DNA from: Ectothiorhodospira mobilis
Lineage (GTDB): Bacteria > Pseudomonadota > Gammaproteobacteria > Ectothiorhodospirales > Ectothiorhodospiraceae
NCBI RefSeq assembly: GCF_016584115.1
Contig: NZ_NRSK01000001.1
Coordinates: 1-64,000 of the forward strand
Reading direction: 5' to 3'
Length of the DNA stretch: 64,000 nt
Position 1 is the first letter of the stretch. Every line of letters begins with the position of its first letter. A model generated the notes under the pieces. The model had not been told where the DNA came from. It did not search any database and worked only from the letters and a program-made list of their open reading frames with translations. Shown here one piece after another: positions 9,351-19,758 of this stretch. Made by a program: the position numbers and the translations under genes.

Positions 9351-9786
9351 GGTGACATCGCATGCGGCAGGGCTGAGGGTGGAGGTGGGGATCTCCCGGG
9401 TCCTGCTGGCGGGGTTGTGCGCGTTGCATCTGGGGGCCGCGCTGGCGCTGGGGGTGAGCGCCCTTGCGACCTGGCTGCGCGGTATGGGGCTTGTCCTGGT
9501 GGCGGCGAGCCTGGTGCGGGAGTGGCTCCGGTATGCAGGGCCGCGGCGCATCACAGCGATCGGTTGCGATGCCGGCGGTGGCTGGTGGCTGGAGATGGGC
9601 GGGCGCCGCCAGGAGGTTGCGGTGTTGCCGGAGACCACCGTGATCCCGGGGTGCGTGCTGTTGTGCCTGCGGGACGCCCGCGGACGCCACCGGCGCTGCC
9701 CGCTCCTGGCGGATGCCGTTGCGGCCGATGCCCTGCGCCGGCTGCGGGGACGTCTGCGCACGGCCGGCGGTGGGACGGGTGGCTGA
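9346..9786 (+). CDS. ygfX: YgfX/CptA-family membrane protein
   Basis: The protein has 146 residues. It has two adjacent transmembrane helices near residues 17-58 followed by a soluble domain with a WWLEMGGRRQEV strand pattern and a C-terminal CPLLADAVAADALRRLRGRLR segment. This resembles the YgfX family (DUF1434), whose E. coli member is encoded beside sdhE and has been reported to affect MreB/FtsZ. Here it faces sdhE convergently, with 49 bases between the stops, which strengthens the call. The sequence is weakly conserved, so the family assignment is probable rather than certain. Confidence 0.6.
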   Translation: MAVTSHAAGLRVEVGISRVLLAGLCALHLGAALALGVSALATWLRGMGLVLVAASLVREWLRYAGPRRITAIGCDAGGGWWLEMGGRRQEVAVLPETTVIPGCVLLCLRDARGRHRRCPLLADAVAADALRRLRGRLRTAGGGTGG

Positions 9787-9835
9787 AAAGACGGGGTCCA
9801 CACCGAAAGCCCCGGGACGGGTCTCAGGTGGCGGC

Positions 9836-10081
9836 TTACCCCGGTACGAATGTGGAGCGCACCCGGGCCACGATGGGGGCCAGGTCCGCCACCTCCACCG
9901 CCTCGCCATAGAGCAGCCAGCGTTGCAGGTCGGCGTCCTCCCGCTGCAGCAGGGCCTCCAGGGCCCGGCGCTGGTCCGCGTCCAGGCCCGCCCAGTGGTG
10001 CTCGAGAAAGCCCTCCAGCATCAGGTCCAGTTCCTTGGTGCCCCGCCGGCAGCGCCACAGCAGGGCGGAGGGGGTGTTCAT
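9836..10081 (-). CDS. sdhE: Succinate dehydrogenase FAD assembly factor SdhE
   Basis: This 81-residue protein contains the SdhE signature LLWRCRRGTKELDLMLEGF (the family RRGMxELD motif), followed by a short helical bundle. SdhE promotes covalent attachment of FAD to SdhA. It is the last gene of the sdhCDAB-sdhE operon, 16 bases after sdhB, a physical link that matches its role. Confidence 0.93.
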   Translation of the reverse strand: MNTPSALLWRCRRGTKELDLMLEGFLEHHWAGLDADQRRALEALLQREDADLQRWLLYGEAVEVADLAPIVARVRSTFVPG

Positions 10082-10097
10082 GGCCTGGATCTCCGGT

Positions 10098-10880
10098 TCA
10101 TTTGCGCAGCACCAGTTGCTTCTTGATCTCGGCGATGGCCAGCCCCGGGTTCAGGCCCTTGGGGCAGGTGCGGGTGCAGTTCATGATGGTGTGGCAGCGG
10201 AAGACCTTGAAGGCGTCGTCCAGTTCATCCAGGCGTTCACCCGTGGCCTCGTCCCGGGAATCGGCGATCCAGCGGTAGGCCTGCAGCAGGGTGGCGGGGC
10301 CCAGGTAACGGTCCCCGTTCCACCAGTAGCTGGGGCAGCTGGTGGAGCAGCAGGCGCAGAGGATGCACTCGTAGAGCCCGTCCAGCTTGAGCCGGTCCTC
10401 CTTGGACTGCAGCCGTTCCCGGTCGGGCGGTGCCGGGGTCCGGGTCTGCAGCCAGGGCTTGATGGAGGCGTACTGGGCGTAGAAGTGGGTCATCTCCGGG
10501 ATCAGGTCCTTGACCACCTCCATGTGGGGCAGGGGGTAGATGCGCACATCCCCCTTGATTTCGGCGATGGGCTTGGTGCAGGCCAGGGTGTTGGTGCCAT
10601 CGATGTTCATGGCGCAGGAGCCGCAGATGCCCTCTCGGCAGGAGCGGCGGAAGGCCAGGGTGGGGTCGATCTCCTCCTTGATCTTGATCAGGGCGTCCAG
10701 GACCATGGGCCCGCAGTTGTCCATGTCCACCTCGTAGGTGTCGATGCGCGGGTTGTCCTCGGTCTCCGGGTTCCAGCGGTAGATCCTGAAGCGCTTGATG
10801 TTTTCGCTGGAGGCGCCCTCGGCCTTGAAGGTCATGCCCTCCTTGACGCGGGATTGGATCGGCAGTACGAACTGGGCCAT
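10098..10880 (-). CDS. sdhB: Succinate dehydrogenase iron-sulfur subunit
   Basis: This 260-residue protein has an N-terminal plant-type ferredoxin domain binding a 2Fe-2S cluster ([21 protein letters not shown]). A C-terminal domain carries the 4Fe-4S and 3Fe-4S motifs ([17 protein letters not shown] and [17 protein letters not shown]). It passes electrons from SdhA flavin to quinone in complex II. It is encoded 27 bases downstream of sdhA. The length is close to other class members (238 in E. coli), with a slightly longer N-terminus. Confidence 0.96.
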   Translation of the reverse strand: MAQFVLPIQSRVKEGMTFKAEGASSENIKRFRIYRWNPETEDNPRIDTYEVDMDNCGPMVLDALIKIKEEIDPTLAFRRSCREGICGSCAMNIDGTNTLACTKPIAEIKGDVRIYPLPHMEVVKDLIPEMTHFYAQYASIKPWLQTRTPAPPDRERLQSKEDRLKLDGLYECILCACCSTSCPSYWWNGDRYLGPATLLQAYRWIADSRDEATGERLDELDDAFKVFRCHTIMNCTRTCPKGLNPGLAIAEIKKQLVLRK

Positions 10881-10907
10881 GGTCTTGCGTTCTCCTGAAT
10901 CGGCGGA

Positions 10908-12698
10908 TCAGTAGACCCGCGCCTTGGGCGGGACGACGTCCACATCGTCGCTGAGCGTGTACATGTGCACCGGGCGGTAATCCAGTTTCACCCGGCCCTG
11001 GTGATCCACCCAGGAGAGGGTGTGCTTCATCCAGTGGTCGTCATCGCGCTCGGGGAAGTCCTCCCGGGCGTGGGCGCCGCGGCTCTCCTCGCGGTTCACC
11101 GCGGAGCGGATGGTGGCCACGGCGCAGCCCAGCAGGTTCTCCAGTTCCAGGGTCTCCATCAGGTCCAGGTTCCACACCAGGGAGCGGTCGCTCACGTGGA
11201 CCTCGGCGAAGGCGTCCATGATCTCGTCCATGCGCTCGCAGCCCTCCTGCAGGGTCTCGCCCGTGCGGAACACGGCGGCGTAGCGCTGCATGGTGTGCTG
11301 CATGTCCTTGCGGATGCTGGCGGTGGGACGGTTGCCGTTGGCGTTGCGCAGCCGGTCCAGGCGCTCCAGGGCGGGATCGGCGGCCCCGTCCGGCAGGGGC
11401 CGGACATCGGCGCCGATGCCGGAGACGATCTCCGCGGCGCGGTGGGCGGCGGCGCGCCCGAAGACCACCAGGTCCAGCAGGGAGTTGGAGCCCAGGCGGT
11501 TGGCGCCGTGCACGGACACGCAGGCGGCCTCGCCGATGGCCATGAGCCCCGGTACCACGCGGTCGGGATCCCCGTCCTTGAGGGTGAGCACCTCGCCGTG
11601 GTGGTTGGTGGGGATGCCCCCCATGTTGTAGTGCACCGTGGGCAGCACCGGGATGGGCTCGCGGGTGACGTCCACGCCGGCGAAGATCTTCGCCGTCTCG
11701 GCGATGCCCGGCAGGCGCTCGTGGATCACCTCGGGGCCCAGGTGCTCCAGGTGCAGGTGGATGTGGTCCTGCTTCGGGCCCACCCCGCGGCCCTCGTTGA
11801 TCTCGACGGTCATGGACCGGGAGACCACATCCCGGGACGCCAGGTCCTTGGCGTTGGGGGCGTAGCGTTCCATGAACCGCTCCCCCTTGGCGTTGGTGAG
11901 ATAGCCGCCCTCGCCGCGTACCCCCTCGGTGATGAGACAGCCGGCGCCGTAGATGCCGGTGGGATGGAACTGCACGAACTCCATGTCCTGCAGGGGCAGA
12001 CCGGCGCGCAGCACCATGCCGTTGCCGTCGCCGGTGCAGGTGTGGGCCGAGGTGCAGGAGAAGTAGCTGCGTCCGTAGCCGCCGGTGGCCAGCACCACCA
12101 GGTGGGCGTTGAAGCGATGGATCGTGCCCTCCAGCAGGTTCAGGGCCATGACGCCGCGGCAGGTGTCCCCGTCCATGATCAGGTCGGTGGCGAAGTATTC
12201 CACGAAGAATTCCGCCTGGTGGCGCAGGGCCTGCTGGTAGAGGGTGTGCAGGATGGCGTGGCCGGTGCGGTCGGCGGCGGCGCAGGTGCGCTGGGCGCGG
12301 CCCTCGCCGAAGTGGGTGGTCATGCCGCCGAAGGGGCGCTGGTAGATGCGGCCGTCGTCGGTGCGGGAGAAGGGCACGCCGTAGTGTTCCAGCTCGATGA
12401 TGGCCGGGGCCGCCTCGCGGCACATGTACTCGATGGCGTCCTGGTCGCCGAGCCAGTCGGAGCCCTTGACGGTGTCGTACATGTGCCAGCGCCAGTCGTC
12501 CTCCCCCATGTTGCCCAGGGCCGCGGAGATGCCCCCCTGGGCGGCCACGGTGTGGCTGCGGGTGGGGAAGACCTTGGTGACGCAGGCGGTCTTCAGGCCC
12601 TTTTCCGCCATGCCGAAGGTGGCGCGCAGCCCGGCGCCGCCGGCCCCCACCACCACCACGTCGTAGGCATGGTCGATGATCTTGTAGTCGCCCTTCAT
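10908..12698 (-). CDS. sdhA: Succinate dehydrogenase flavoprotein subunit
   Basis: The start ATG 12698 is preceded by GGGAG, and the seven extra upstream codons in the open frame were dropped. The protein (596 residues) shows the FAD Rossmann motif [12 protein letters not shown], the flavinylation region [12 protein letters not shown] and the catalytic stretch [21 protein letters not shown]. It also has the substrate-binding [18 protein letters not shown] and a C-terminal fumarate reductase domain. It oxidises succinate to fumarate in the TCA cycle. Codon usage and spacing fit one sdhCDAB transcript. Confidence 0.97.
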   Translation of the reverse strand: MKGDYKIIDHAYDVVVVGAGGAGLRATFGMAEKGLKTACVTKVFPTRSHTVAAQGGISAALGNMGEDDWRWHMYDTVKGSDWLGDQDAIEYMCREAAPAIIELEHYGVPFSRTDDGRIYQRPFGGMTTHFGEGRAQRTCAAADRTGHAILHTLYQQALRHQAEFFVEYFATDLIMDGDTCRGVMALNLLEGTIHRFNAHLVVLATGGYGRSYFSCTSAHTCTGDGNGMVLRAGLPLQDMEFVQFHPTGIYGAGCLITEGVRGEGGYLTNAKGERFMERYAPNAKDLASRDVVSRSMTVEINEGRGVGPKQDHIHLHLEHLGPEVIHERLPGIAETAKIFAGVDVTREPIPVLPTVHYNMGGIPTNHHGEVLTLKDGDPDRVVPGLMAIGEAACVSVHGANRLGSNSLLDLVVFGRAAAHRAAEIVSGIGADVRPLPDGAADPALERLDRLRNANGNRPTASIRKDMQHTMQRYAAVFRTGETLQEGCERMDEIMDAFAEVHVSDRSLVWNLDLMETLELENLLGCAVATIRSAVNREESRGAHAREDFPERDDDHWMKHTLSWVDHQGRVKLDYRPVHMYTLSDDVDVVPPKARVY

Positions 12699-12702
12699 TA
12701 AA

Positions 12703-13086
12703 TCAGCTCCCGAAAGCAATGCGCAGAATGGCGACGATCCCGGTCACCGCCAGCAGGATCAGGGCGAATTTCACGGCGATGAGCGTCGTGAACTTCAGCC
12801 CGGCGTGGTGCACGTAGTCCTCGATGATCACCTGCAGGCCCATGTTGGCGTGGAAGAAGAGGGTGGCCACGGCCAGGATCATCAGGGTCGTGTTCAGCGG
12901 GAAGGCCAGCCAGGCGGTTACCGTGGCGTGATCCGCCCCGGCCAGAGCGGCCAGGCTGAACATGAGCCACAGCATCAGCGGCACCATGGCCACGGAGCTC
13001 AGGCGCATGAGCCACCAGTGATGGGCTCCCTCCCCGGTGGAGCCCTGTCCCAGGGCCCGGCCCAGCGGCGAACGAAGACTGCTCAT
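12703..13086 (-). CDS. sdhD: Succinate dehydrogenase membrane anchor subunit SdhD
   Basis: This protein of 127 residues starts at ATG 13086, overlapping the sdhC stop by four bases. Three transmembrane helices are visible (about 30-50, 60-82 and 100-125), with the conserved [16 protein letters not shown] containing the heme-ligand-type histidine. SdhC and SdhD together anchor complex II and bind heme b and quinone. It ends four bases before the sdhA ATG. Confidence 0.92.
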   Translation of the reverse strand: MSSLRSPLGRALGQGSTGEGAHHWWLMRLSSVAMVPLMLWLMFSLAALAGADHATVTAWLAFPLNTTLMILAVATLFFHANMGLQVIIEDYVHHAGLKFTTLIAVKFALILLAVTGIVAILRIAFGS

Positions 13087-13505
13087 GACAGCACCCCCTT
13101 CCAAAGCGATTGAATCAGACCGACGCTCCACAGCGCCACGAACCAGAAGGCCAGGGTGAGCAGCAGGGCGATGAACAGCGCCATGCCGCCGCTGCGGTAG
13201 ACCGCGCGGATGTCCAGGCCCCGGGCCGTGTCCCAGATCAGGTGACGCACGCCGGTGCACAGGTGATAAAAGATGGATCCGCTGATGCCCACCACCACCA
13301 GCACCCCGAACCAGCTGTGCAGCAGGCCCTGGGCCGTGGCGTAGGCCTCCGGCCCTGCGGCCAGGGCCCAGAGCCAGTAGATCAGGATCACGCTGGCCAC
13401 GCTCAGGGCCCCGCCGGTACCGCGGTGAAACACCGACAGGACGGAGGTGAGCTGTGGGCGGTAGACCTGCAGATGCGGTGAAAGCGGCCGTGGGTGCTTG
13501 GGCAT
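13083..13505 (-). CDS. sdhC: Succinate dehydrogenase cytochrome b556 subunit SdhC
   Basis: The 140-residue protein opens with the SdhC signature RPLSPHLQVYRPQLTSVLSV and HRGTG. It has three transmembrane helices and carries the heme-binding FYHLCTGVRHLIWD. It is the first gene of the sdh operon, with a longer upstream region that contains promoter-like hexamers. Confidence 0.94.
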   Translation of the reverse strand: MPKHPRPLSPHLQVYRPQLTSVLSVFHRGTGGALSVASVILIYWLWALAAGPEAYATAQGLLHSWFGVLVVVGISGSIFYHLCTGVRHLIWDTARGLDIRAVYRSGGMALFIALLLTLAFWFVALWSVGLIQSLWKGVLS

Positions 13506-13661
13506 GGATCGTGTGCTCCGCTTGGGTATCCCGCCCGGGGCGGGTGAACGTCAACGGGGTCCCGGGGCGGTTGCCGGGGGACCATGGGGTGTGTCGGGTC
13601 GGACCTGGGCGCGCCGGACCCCGGTGGCACCGGGGTGGCCTGTCGCGGTGCATCAAGCGGC

Positions 13662-13724
13662 ATTATAGATATCAGGTCTGTCCTTAACCTGCAAGGCAAG
13701 GCCTTGATTTTACTTTTCATTATA
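13662..13724 (-). promoter_or_regulatory. Candidate promoter region of the sdhCDAB operon
   Basis: On the minus strand, two perfect TATAAT hexamers lie at 13667-13662 and 13724-13719 in the only AT-rich patch of the pgm-sdhC interval. Neither has a strong -35 at 17 bases. The CAAGGCCTTG palindrome between them could be a regulator site. The TATAAT nearer the gene would give a leader of about 150 bases. Confidence 0.45.
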
Positions 13725-13762
13725 AGGTTTTGCCGGATTGCCCGCCGCGCCCGCCGGGGCCT

Positions 13763-15484
<1,722 letters not shown>

Positions 15485-15527
15485 TTAGCAAAGACGGCCG
15501 GGCCTGTCCCTGTGCTACCATCCCGCC

Positions 15528-15980
15528 ATGCTGGTCGAAGCCCACACACCCGCCTATCTGGACCCGCTGCCCAGCAGTTTCGCGGCGCTGATGGATCTGT
15601 ACGAGGCGAACTACATCCGCCTGCGGCAGCTGTGCCCCGATCCCCGGTCCATCCAGGCCCCCCGCATCTCCCACATCCCGGGGGCCATGGACCTGCATCT
15701 CCAGGTGCTGGAATGCTGCCCCTATACCACCACCCTGTGTCTCACCTACCGCTTCGAGGCCGACGGCGAACGCCCGGCCCGGCGCAGCCCCAACCTGCGG
15801 GTGCGCATGTACCACGACGCCCGCCAGGCGGAGGTCCTGGGCCGCCACAGCCGCAGCGGTGAGGAACTGAGCTTGGTGGATCATCCCGACTGGAAGACCC
15901 TGCAGATGCGCTGGCGCTTCAACCGCTTCCTGTACAAGTGGCTGGGCTACTGCCTGCGCCAGGGACACCGCTTCGACTAG
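15528..15980 (+). CDS. DUF1249 (YqiB-like) protein
   Basis: This 150-residue soluble protein fits the DUF1249/YqiB family. Its features are YEANYIRLRQLCPD near the N-terminus, LHLQVLECCPYTTTLCLTYRF in the centre and VRMYHDARQAEV followed by WRFNRFLYKWLGYCLRQGH at the end. The family is widespread in gammaproteobacteria, usually near nudF and cpdA, and its biochemical role is not known. Here it stands alone between divergent pgm and iscR. Confidence 0.78.
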   Translation: MLVEAHTPAYLDPLPSSFAALMDLYEANYIRLRQLCPDPRSIQAPRISHIPGAMDLHLQVLECCPYTTTLCLTYRFEADGERPARRSPNLRVRMYHDARQAEVLGRHSRSGEELSLVDHPDWKTLQMRWRFNRFLYKWLGYCLRQGHRFD

Positions 15981-16077
15981 GGATCCGCCTTCCCTGGAGG
16001 GGAGCCTCCCCGGGGCAGCCCCGCCACCAGCCCCCCATCAGGAACCCCAAGGATCCCTGCGGCATTTTGCGCCCGCA

Positions 16078-16110
16078 TACTTGACTAAACGGATAGGGAA
16101 TTGTAAAACG
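16078..16110 (+). promoter_or_regulatory. iscR promoter with possible IscR type-1-like half-site
   Basis: ATACTTGACTAAA resembles the left half of the E. coli type-1 IscR box and contains a TTGACT -35-like hexamer at 16081. TAAAAC follows 17 bases later. The region is AT-richer than its surroundings and about 60 bases from the start codon, so autoregulation by IscR is plausible. The right half of the box is not well conserved. Confidence 0.4.
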
Positions 16111-16170
16111 AGTCTAAACCCGCCCGGTGAACGGGCCGGGATGCGAGCCGAACACCCCAGGAGGGATACC

Positions 16171-16659
16171 ATGAAACTCTCGACCAAGAGCCGATATGCC
16201 GTCACGGCCATGCTGGACCTGGCCATCCATGAAGAGACCGGTCCCGTGACCCTGGCGGACATCTCCCAGTCCCAGGGGATCTCCCTGTCCTACCTGGAAC
16301 AGCTCTTCGCCAAGCTGCGCCGGGATGGGCTGGTGGAAGGGGTGCGTGGACCCGGCGGTGGTTACCGCCTGTCCCGCCCCGCGGATCGGATCAGCGTGGC
16401 GCGCATCATCCAGGCGGTGGACGACAGCGTGCAGATGACCCGTTGCGAAGGCCGGGAGGACTGCCAGCACGGTGCGCGCTGCCTCACCCACGAGCTGTGG
16501 CAGGATCTGAGCCAGCAGTTGTATGCCTTCCTGGATGGCATGACCCTGGACCAGTTCGCCGGTCGTCCCGAGGTGCAGGCAGCTGCCCGCAACGAGGACC
16601 GCCAGCGGCGGTCGGCCCGTCCCGCCCCGGGCTATCCCCTGGGTCGCAACGCCGCCTGA
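16171..16659 (+). CDS. iscR: Rrf2-family Fe-S cluster-sensing regulator IscR
   Basis: The ATG at 16171 follows CAGGAGGG. The protein has 162 residues with an Rrf2 winged helix (MKLSTKSRYAVTAMLDLAIH, ISLSYLEQLFAKLRRDGLV). It carries the cluster ligands Cys92, Cys98 and Cys104 plus His107 (CEGREDCQHGARCLTH), at the same positions as E. coli IscR. IscR binds a 2Fe-2S cluster and controls Fe-S biogenesis genes. Unusually, no iscSUA genes follow. The next gene is convergent, so here iscR is a single-gene unit. Confidence 0.92.
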   Translation: MKLSTKSRYAVTAMLDLAIHEETGPVTLADISQSQGISLSYLEQLFAKLRRDGLVEGVRGPGGGYRLSRPADRISVARIIQAVDDSVQMTRCEGREDCQHGARCLTHELWQDLSQQLYAFLDGMTLDQFAGRPEVQAAARNEDRQRRSARPAPGYPLGRNAA

Positions 16660-16743
16660 GTACCGGCTCCTGGGGGATGCGGACTGGCCTGCAGGCCAGG
16701 GGCGACGACCGGAAGAAAGATTCCGCCAGCGGGAGCGACGGAT

Positions 16744-18765
16744 TCATCGCCATTGAGCATGCAGGATCCGGCGGTACAGGACCCTGCCACGGCCCGGTAC
16801 CCCCCGCAGATGCCCGCGCAGGCGGGCGAAGCGGGCGGGATCGGGCCGGGGCCCGTAACGCAGGCGGGTGTACTCCTCGGCAAAGCCGGTCACCGGTCCG
16901 GCCAGATCCGGGCGCTCCCGGCCCACCCGCCGGGCAAAGTCCGGCAGGGGCTCGTGGGGGGGGCGGGGCAGGCCCAGCCGGGCCAGGCGCCGGTCGAAGC
17001 GGGCCTGCAGGCGCCCCAGGGGATCCTTCACCGGAAGGCGGTTGCGCCATAGGAAGAGGCCGGCGAACAGGGTCAGCACGAGACCGGTGGCCACGGTCAT
17101 CAGGCCCACCAGGGCGCGCCAGTCGGCCCCGTCCAGGCCCAGGCGCGCCAGCAGTTCCCGCTGGCGCTCGGGGCCAAAGGCCAGTACCCAGCCATTCCAG
17201 TAGTAATTGAGACTGTCCCGCCACAGGCCCAGCTGCAGACGCAGGTCGCCGAACCAGTCGCCCCCCCGGCGCAGGAAGGCCGGCACCGTGGCATCCCCGG
17301 AAAAGGCCGCCCCCACCCCCGACTCGATGCGCTCCGGTGCCACGGCCCCGGTGGGGTCCACCCGCGTCCAGCCCCGGCCCCGCAGCCACACCTCCGTCCA
17401 GGCATGGGCATCCGACTGGCGCACCAGCAGGTAATCCCCCGTCTGGTTGAAGGTTCCACCCTGATAGCCGGTGACCACCCGCGCCGGGATGCCGGCGGCG
17501 CGCATGAGCACCGTGAAGGCCCCGGCATAGTGCTCGCAGAACCCCGCCCGGGTCTCGAACAGGAACTGGTCCACCGCATCCCGGGGCAGGGGGGGCGGGG
17601 ACAGGGTGTAGATGAAGGGGGCCTGACGGAAATGCCCCAGGGCCGCCTGCACCACGGCGGCATCGTCGTCGCCGTGGACCTGTCGCCAGGCCCGGGCCAG
17701 GGTCCGGGCGCGGGGGGCGGCGTCCCCGGGCAGGTCCAGGGCCGCCCTGCGCCGTGCCCCGGAGAGCAGGGGCTCCAGGGCGGCGCCCGGGTGGGAGCGC
17801 ACGCTGTAACGGGTCACCTGCCGTACCCGCTCCCGGGAGACCAGGTAGCCATCGTCAGTGAGACGCGCGTCCCGGGGGGCGGAGACCGGTACATCCATGG
17901 CCAGCAGCCAGCGCTGGCCATGGGGTTCCAGGCTTACGGTGTGTTCCAGGGTGTCCGCCTGGGGCGGGTTCGCCGGCAGTGCCGGGGGCACCGCCCCGGC
18001 CCGCCAGGTGCGCCCGTCGTAGGCCCAGAACACCGGTCCGCGCCAGTAGCGCTGGGCGGCCCCGGGCATCTCCCCCGCAAAGGTGACCCGGAAGGCCGGG
18101 GCCTCGGATTGCAGCAGACGGCTCACGGATCCCGGGCGCATGTGATCCGACAGCCCCGTGGTGGCGGCCTGATCCTCTTCGGGCATGCTCCACAGGGGGC
18201 CCGGGATGCGCGGGAACAGGAAGAAGAGGATCACCATCAGCGGCAGAGCCTGGGCCAGCAGGAGCCCCGCCAGGCGCAGGGATTCCCCCCAGGGCTGGCC
18301 GCCGTCGCCGGCATTGAGCCGCACCAGGGCGGCGGTGGTGGCGAACACCGCCAGCACCATATACAGGGCCAGGGGGATCTCCTGGGAGTAGAAGAAGTTG
18401 GTGATGACCACGAAGTAGCCCAGGAAGACCACGAGCATGGCATCCCGGAAGCGCCGCGTCTCCAGGAACTTCAACCCCGTCATGAGCACCAGCAGGGCCA
18501 CCCCGGGGTCGCGTCCCGCCAGGGTGCCGTAGCGGGCCAGCACCAGCCCCGTGGCCGCCAGGGTGAGCCCCCCCAGAAGCCAGCGTCCGGGGGCCGGGGC
18601 GCGTCCGGTCTGCACCAGCAGCCGCCAGCCCAGGGCCAATGCCGCCAGGGAGAGCACCCAGGGGGGCTGATGCCACCCGTGGGGGGCCAGGGCGATGAAC
18701 AGGGCCGCCGCCAGGGCGGGCAGGGCGTGGGGGGGCAGGCGATCCTCCGGGAACGGCGCGCTCAT
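16744..18765 (-). CDS. tgpA: TgpA-type transmembrane transglutaminase-like protein
   Basis: The ATG at 18765 overlaps the DUF58 stop (ATGA). The protein has 673 residues. About six N-terminal transmembrane helices (DUF3488 region, residues 15-190) precede a periplasmic transglutaminase core with the Cys-His-Asp triad in TRAGFCEHYAGAF, SDAHAWTEVWL and RVDPTG. A last helix (DWRALVGLMTVATGLVLTLF) and a DUF4129-like cytoplasmic tail follow. In Pseudomonas the TgpA periplasmic domain is essential, but its substrate is unresolved. It forms an operon with DUF58 and MoxR genes, the classic arrangement. Confidence 0.88.
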   Translation of the reverse strand: MSAPFPEDRLPPHALPALAAALFIALAPHGWHQPPWVLSLAALALGWRLLVQTGRAPAPGRWLLGGLTLAATGLVLARYGTLAGRDPGVALLVLMTGLKFLETRRFRDAMLVVFLGYFVVITNFFYSQEIPLALYMVLAVFATTAALVRLNAGDGGQPWGESLRLAGLLLAQALPLMVILFFLFPRIPGPLWSMPEEDQAATTGLSDHMRPGSVSRLLQSEAPAFRVTFAGEMPGAAQRYWRGPVFWAYDGRTWRAGAVPPALPANPPQADTLEHTVSLEPHGQRWLLAMDVPVSAPRDARLTDDGYLVSRERVRQVTRYSVRSHPGAALEPLLSGARRRAALDLPGDAAPRARTLARAWRQVHGDDDAAVVQAALGHFRQAPFIYTLSPPPLPRDAVDQFLFETRAGFCEHYAGAFTVLMRAAGIPARVVTGYQGGTFNQTGDYLLVRQSDAHAWTEVWLRGRGWTRVDPTGAVAPERIESGVGAAFSGDATVPAFLRRGGDWFGDLRLQLGLWRDSLNYYWNGWVLAFGPERQRELLARLGLDGADWRALVGLMTVATGLVLTLFAGLFLWRNRLPVKDPLGRLQARFDRRLARLGLPRPPHEPLPDFARRVGRERPDLAGPVTGFAEEYTRLRYGPRPDPARFARLRGHLRGVPGRGRVLYRRILHAQWR

Positions 18766-19757
18766 GCCCCCTCCCTCCCGGTCGGGGCGAAGCGGGCCAG
18801 GTGTTCCAGACACTGGCGCCGGTGGGCCGGGCCCCGGGCCGGGGCCACCTCGATGCCGGGCAGGCGCAGGCCGAATTCCAGGTCGGCCCCGTGGGCCTGC
18901 AGTACCCGGTGACAGAGCATGGACAGGCGGGTCTCCGGATCCCCCGCCGGCAGGTCATCCCAGTCCAGCCAGAGCCGCCCGCCGCGGGGCTCGTGGAATT
19001 CCTTCACGTACAGGCTCCCCGTGCGGGCCAGGGCCTTCCAGTCCACCCGCCGGGGGGAATCCCCCGGGACGAAGCCCCGCAGCCCCGTGAACTCGCCGCC
19101 GGGCTGGCGGCTGGCGCGGGCCTCGTGGCGGTCCTCCCCCCCGCCGCCGGCGGTCTCCTCCACCGGCAGCGGACGGGGATAGACCAGCACGTCCCCCTCC
19201 AGATGGAGCCAGGACCAGGCCCGGAACAGGCCCAGGGGATAGCGGGTGTGCAGACGCAGCCGGCCCGGATGCAGGACGCCGCGGCGGCGGGTGGGGATCT
19301 CCAGGGCCACCCGGGTGTCCCCGTGCTCGGGGACGGCGAAGGCGCGCCCCGGGTGCCCTGGGGCCTCCAGGGTCAGCCCGCGCCGGGGGACACGGCCGGG
19401 ATTGGCCACGCTGTAGGCCAGGTGGGCCGTCTCCCCGGCGAAGACCGGTTCGGCCGGCAGACGGGTGATGCGCAGCCCCAGGAGGTTGCGGTGGGTATGC
19501 CACATGGCGTTGGACCCCAGGGCCGCCAGCAGGAAGGTGAGCAGGAAGGCCAGGCTGTTGCTGTAGTTGATGGCCCCCAGCAGCATCACCACCAGCACCC
19601 CGGCGAAGGTATAGCCATAGCGGGTGGGCAGGATGTAGATGCAGCGCCGGTCCAGGGTGACCTGGCGTGCGCCGGTGGGCTGGCGCCGGGTGATCCAGGC
19701 AATGGCCCGCTCCCGCAGGGCGGTGGGGATGCGGCCCGGTCGGGTCACGGCGGGCAT
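18762..19757 (-). CDS. DUF58 domain membrane protein
   Basis: This 331-residue protein has two adjacent hydrophobic helices (about 50-90, GYTFAGVLVVMLLGAINYSN) and a C-terminal DUF58 domain with the signature GEFTGLRGFVPGDSPRRVDWKA. DUF58 proteins are von Willebrand-like partners of MoxR ATPases. The gene lies between moxR and tgpA with a 1-base gap upstream and a 4-base overlap downstream, so the three products probably act in one envelope-associated process whose target is unknown. Confidence 0.88.
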   Translation of the reverse strand: MPAVTRPGRIPTALRERAIAWITRRQPTGARQVTLDRRCIYILPTRYGYTFAGVLVVMLLGAINYSNSLAFLLTFLLAALGSNAMWHTHRNLLGLRITRLPAEPVFAGETAHLAYSVANPGRVPRRGLTLEAPGHPGRAFAVPEHGDTRVALEIPTRRRGVLHPGRLRLHTRYPLGLFRAWSWLHLEGDVLVYPRPLPVEETAGGGGEDRHEARASRQPGGEFTGLRGFVPGDSPRRVDWKALARTGSLYVKEFHEPRGGRLWLDWDDLPAGDPETRLSMLCHRVLQAHGADLEFGLRLPGIEVAPARGPAHRRQCLEHLARFAPTGREGA

Positions 19758-19758
19758 C

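Noticed and set aside
9160-10058. Minus-strand frames over the 60-base repeats encoding repeated Pro/Arg peptides
   Set aside because: The repeat period is 60 and then 61 bases, so the peptide repeat changes frame between copies, and the frames overlap ygfX and sdhE.
10965-12701. 578-codon open frame antisense to sdhA
   Set aside because: Full overlap with a certain gene and a composition typical of a complement frame.
16684-16699. Palindrome CTGGCCTGCAGGCCAG between iscR and tgpA as a terminator
   Set aside because: It is a perfect 16-base palindrome but has no loop or T tract. It may help end transcription, but this cannot be supported.
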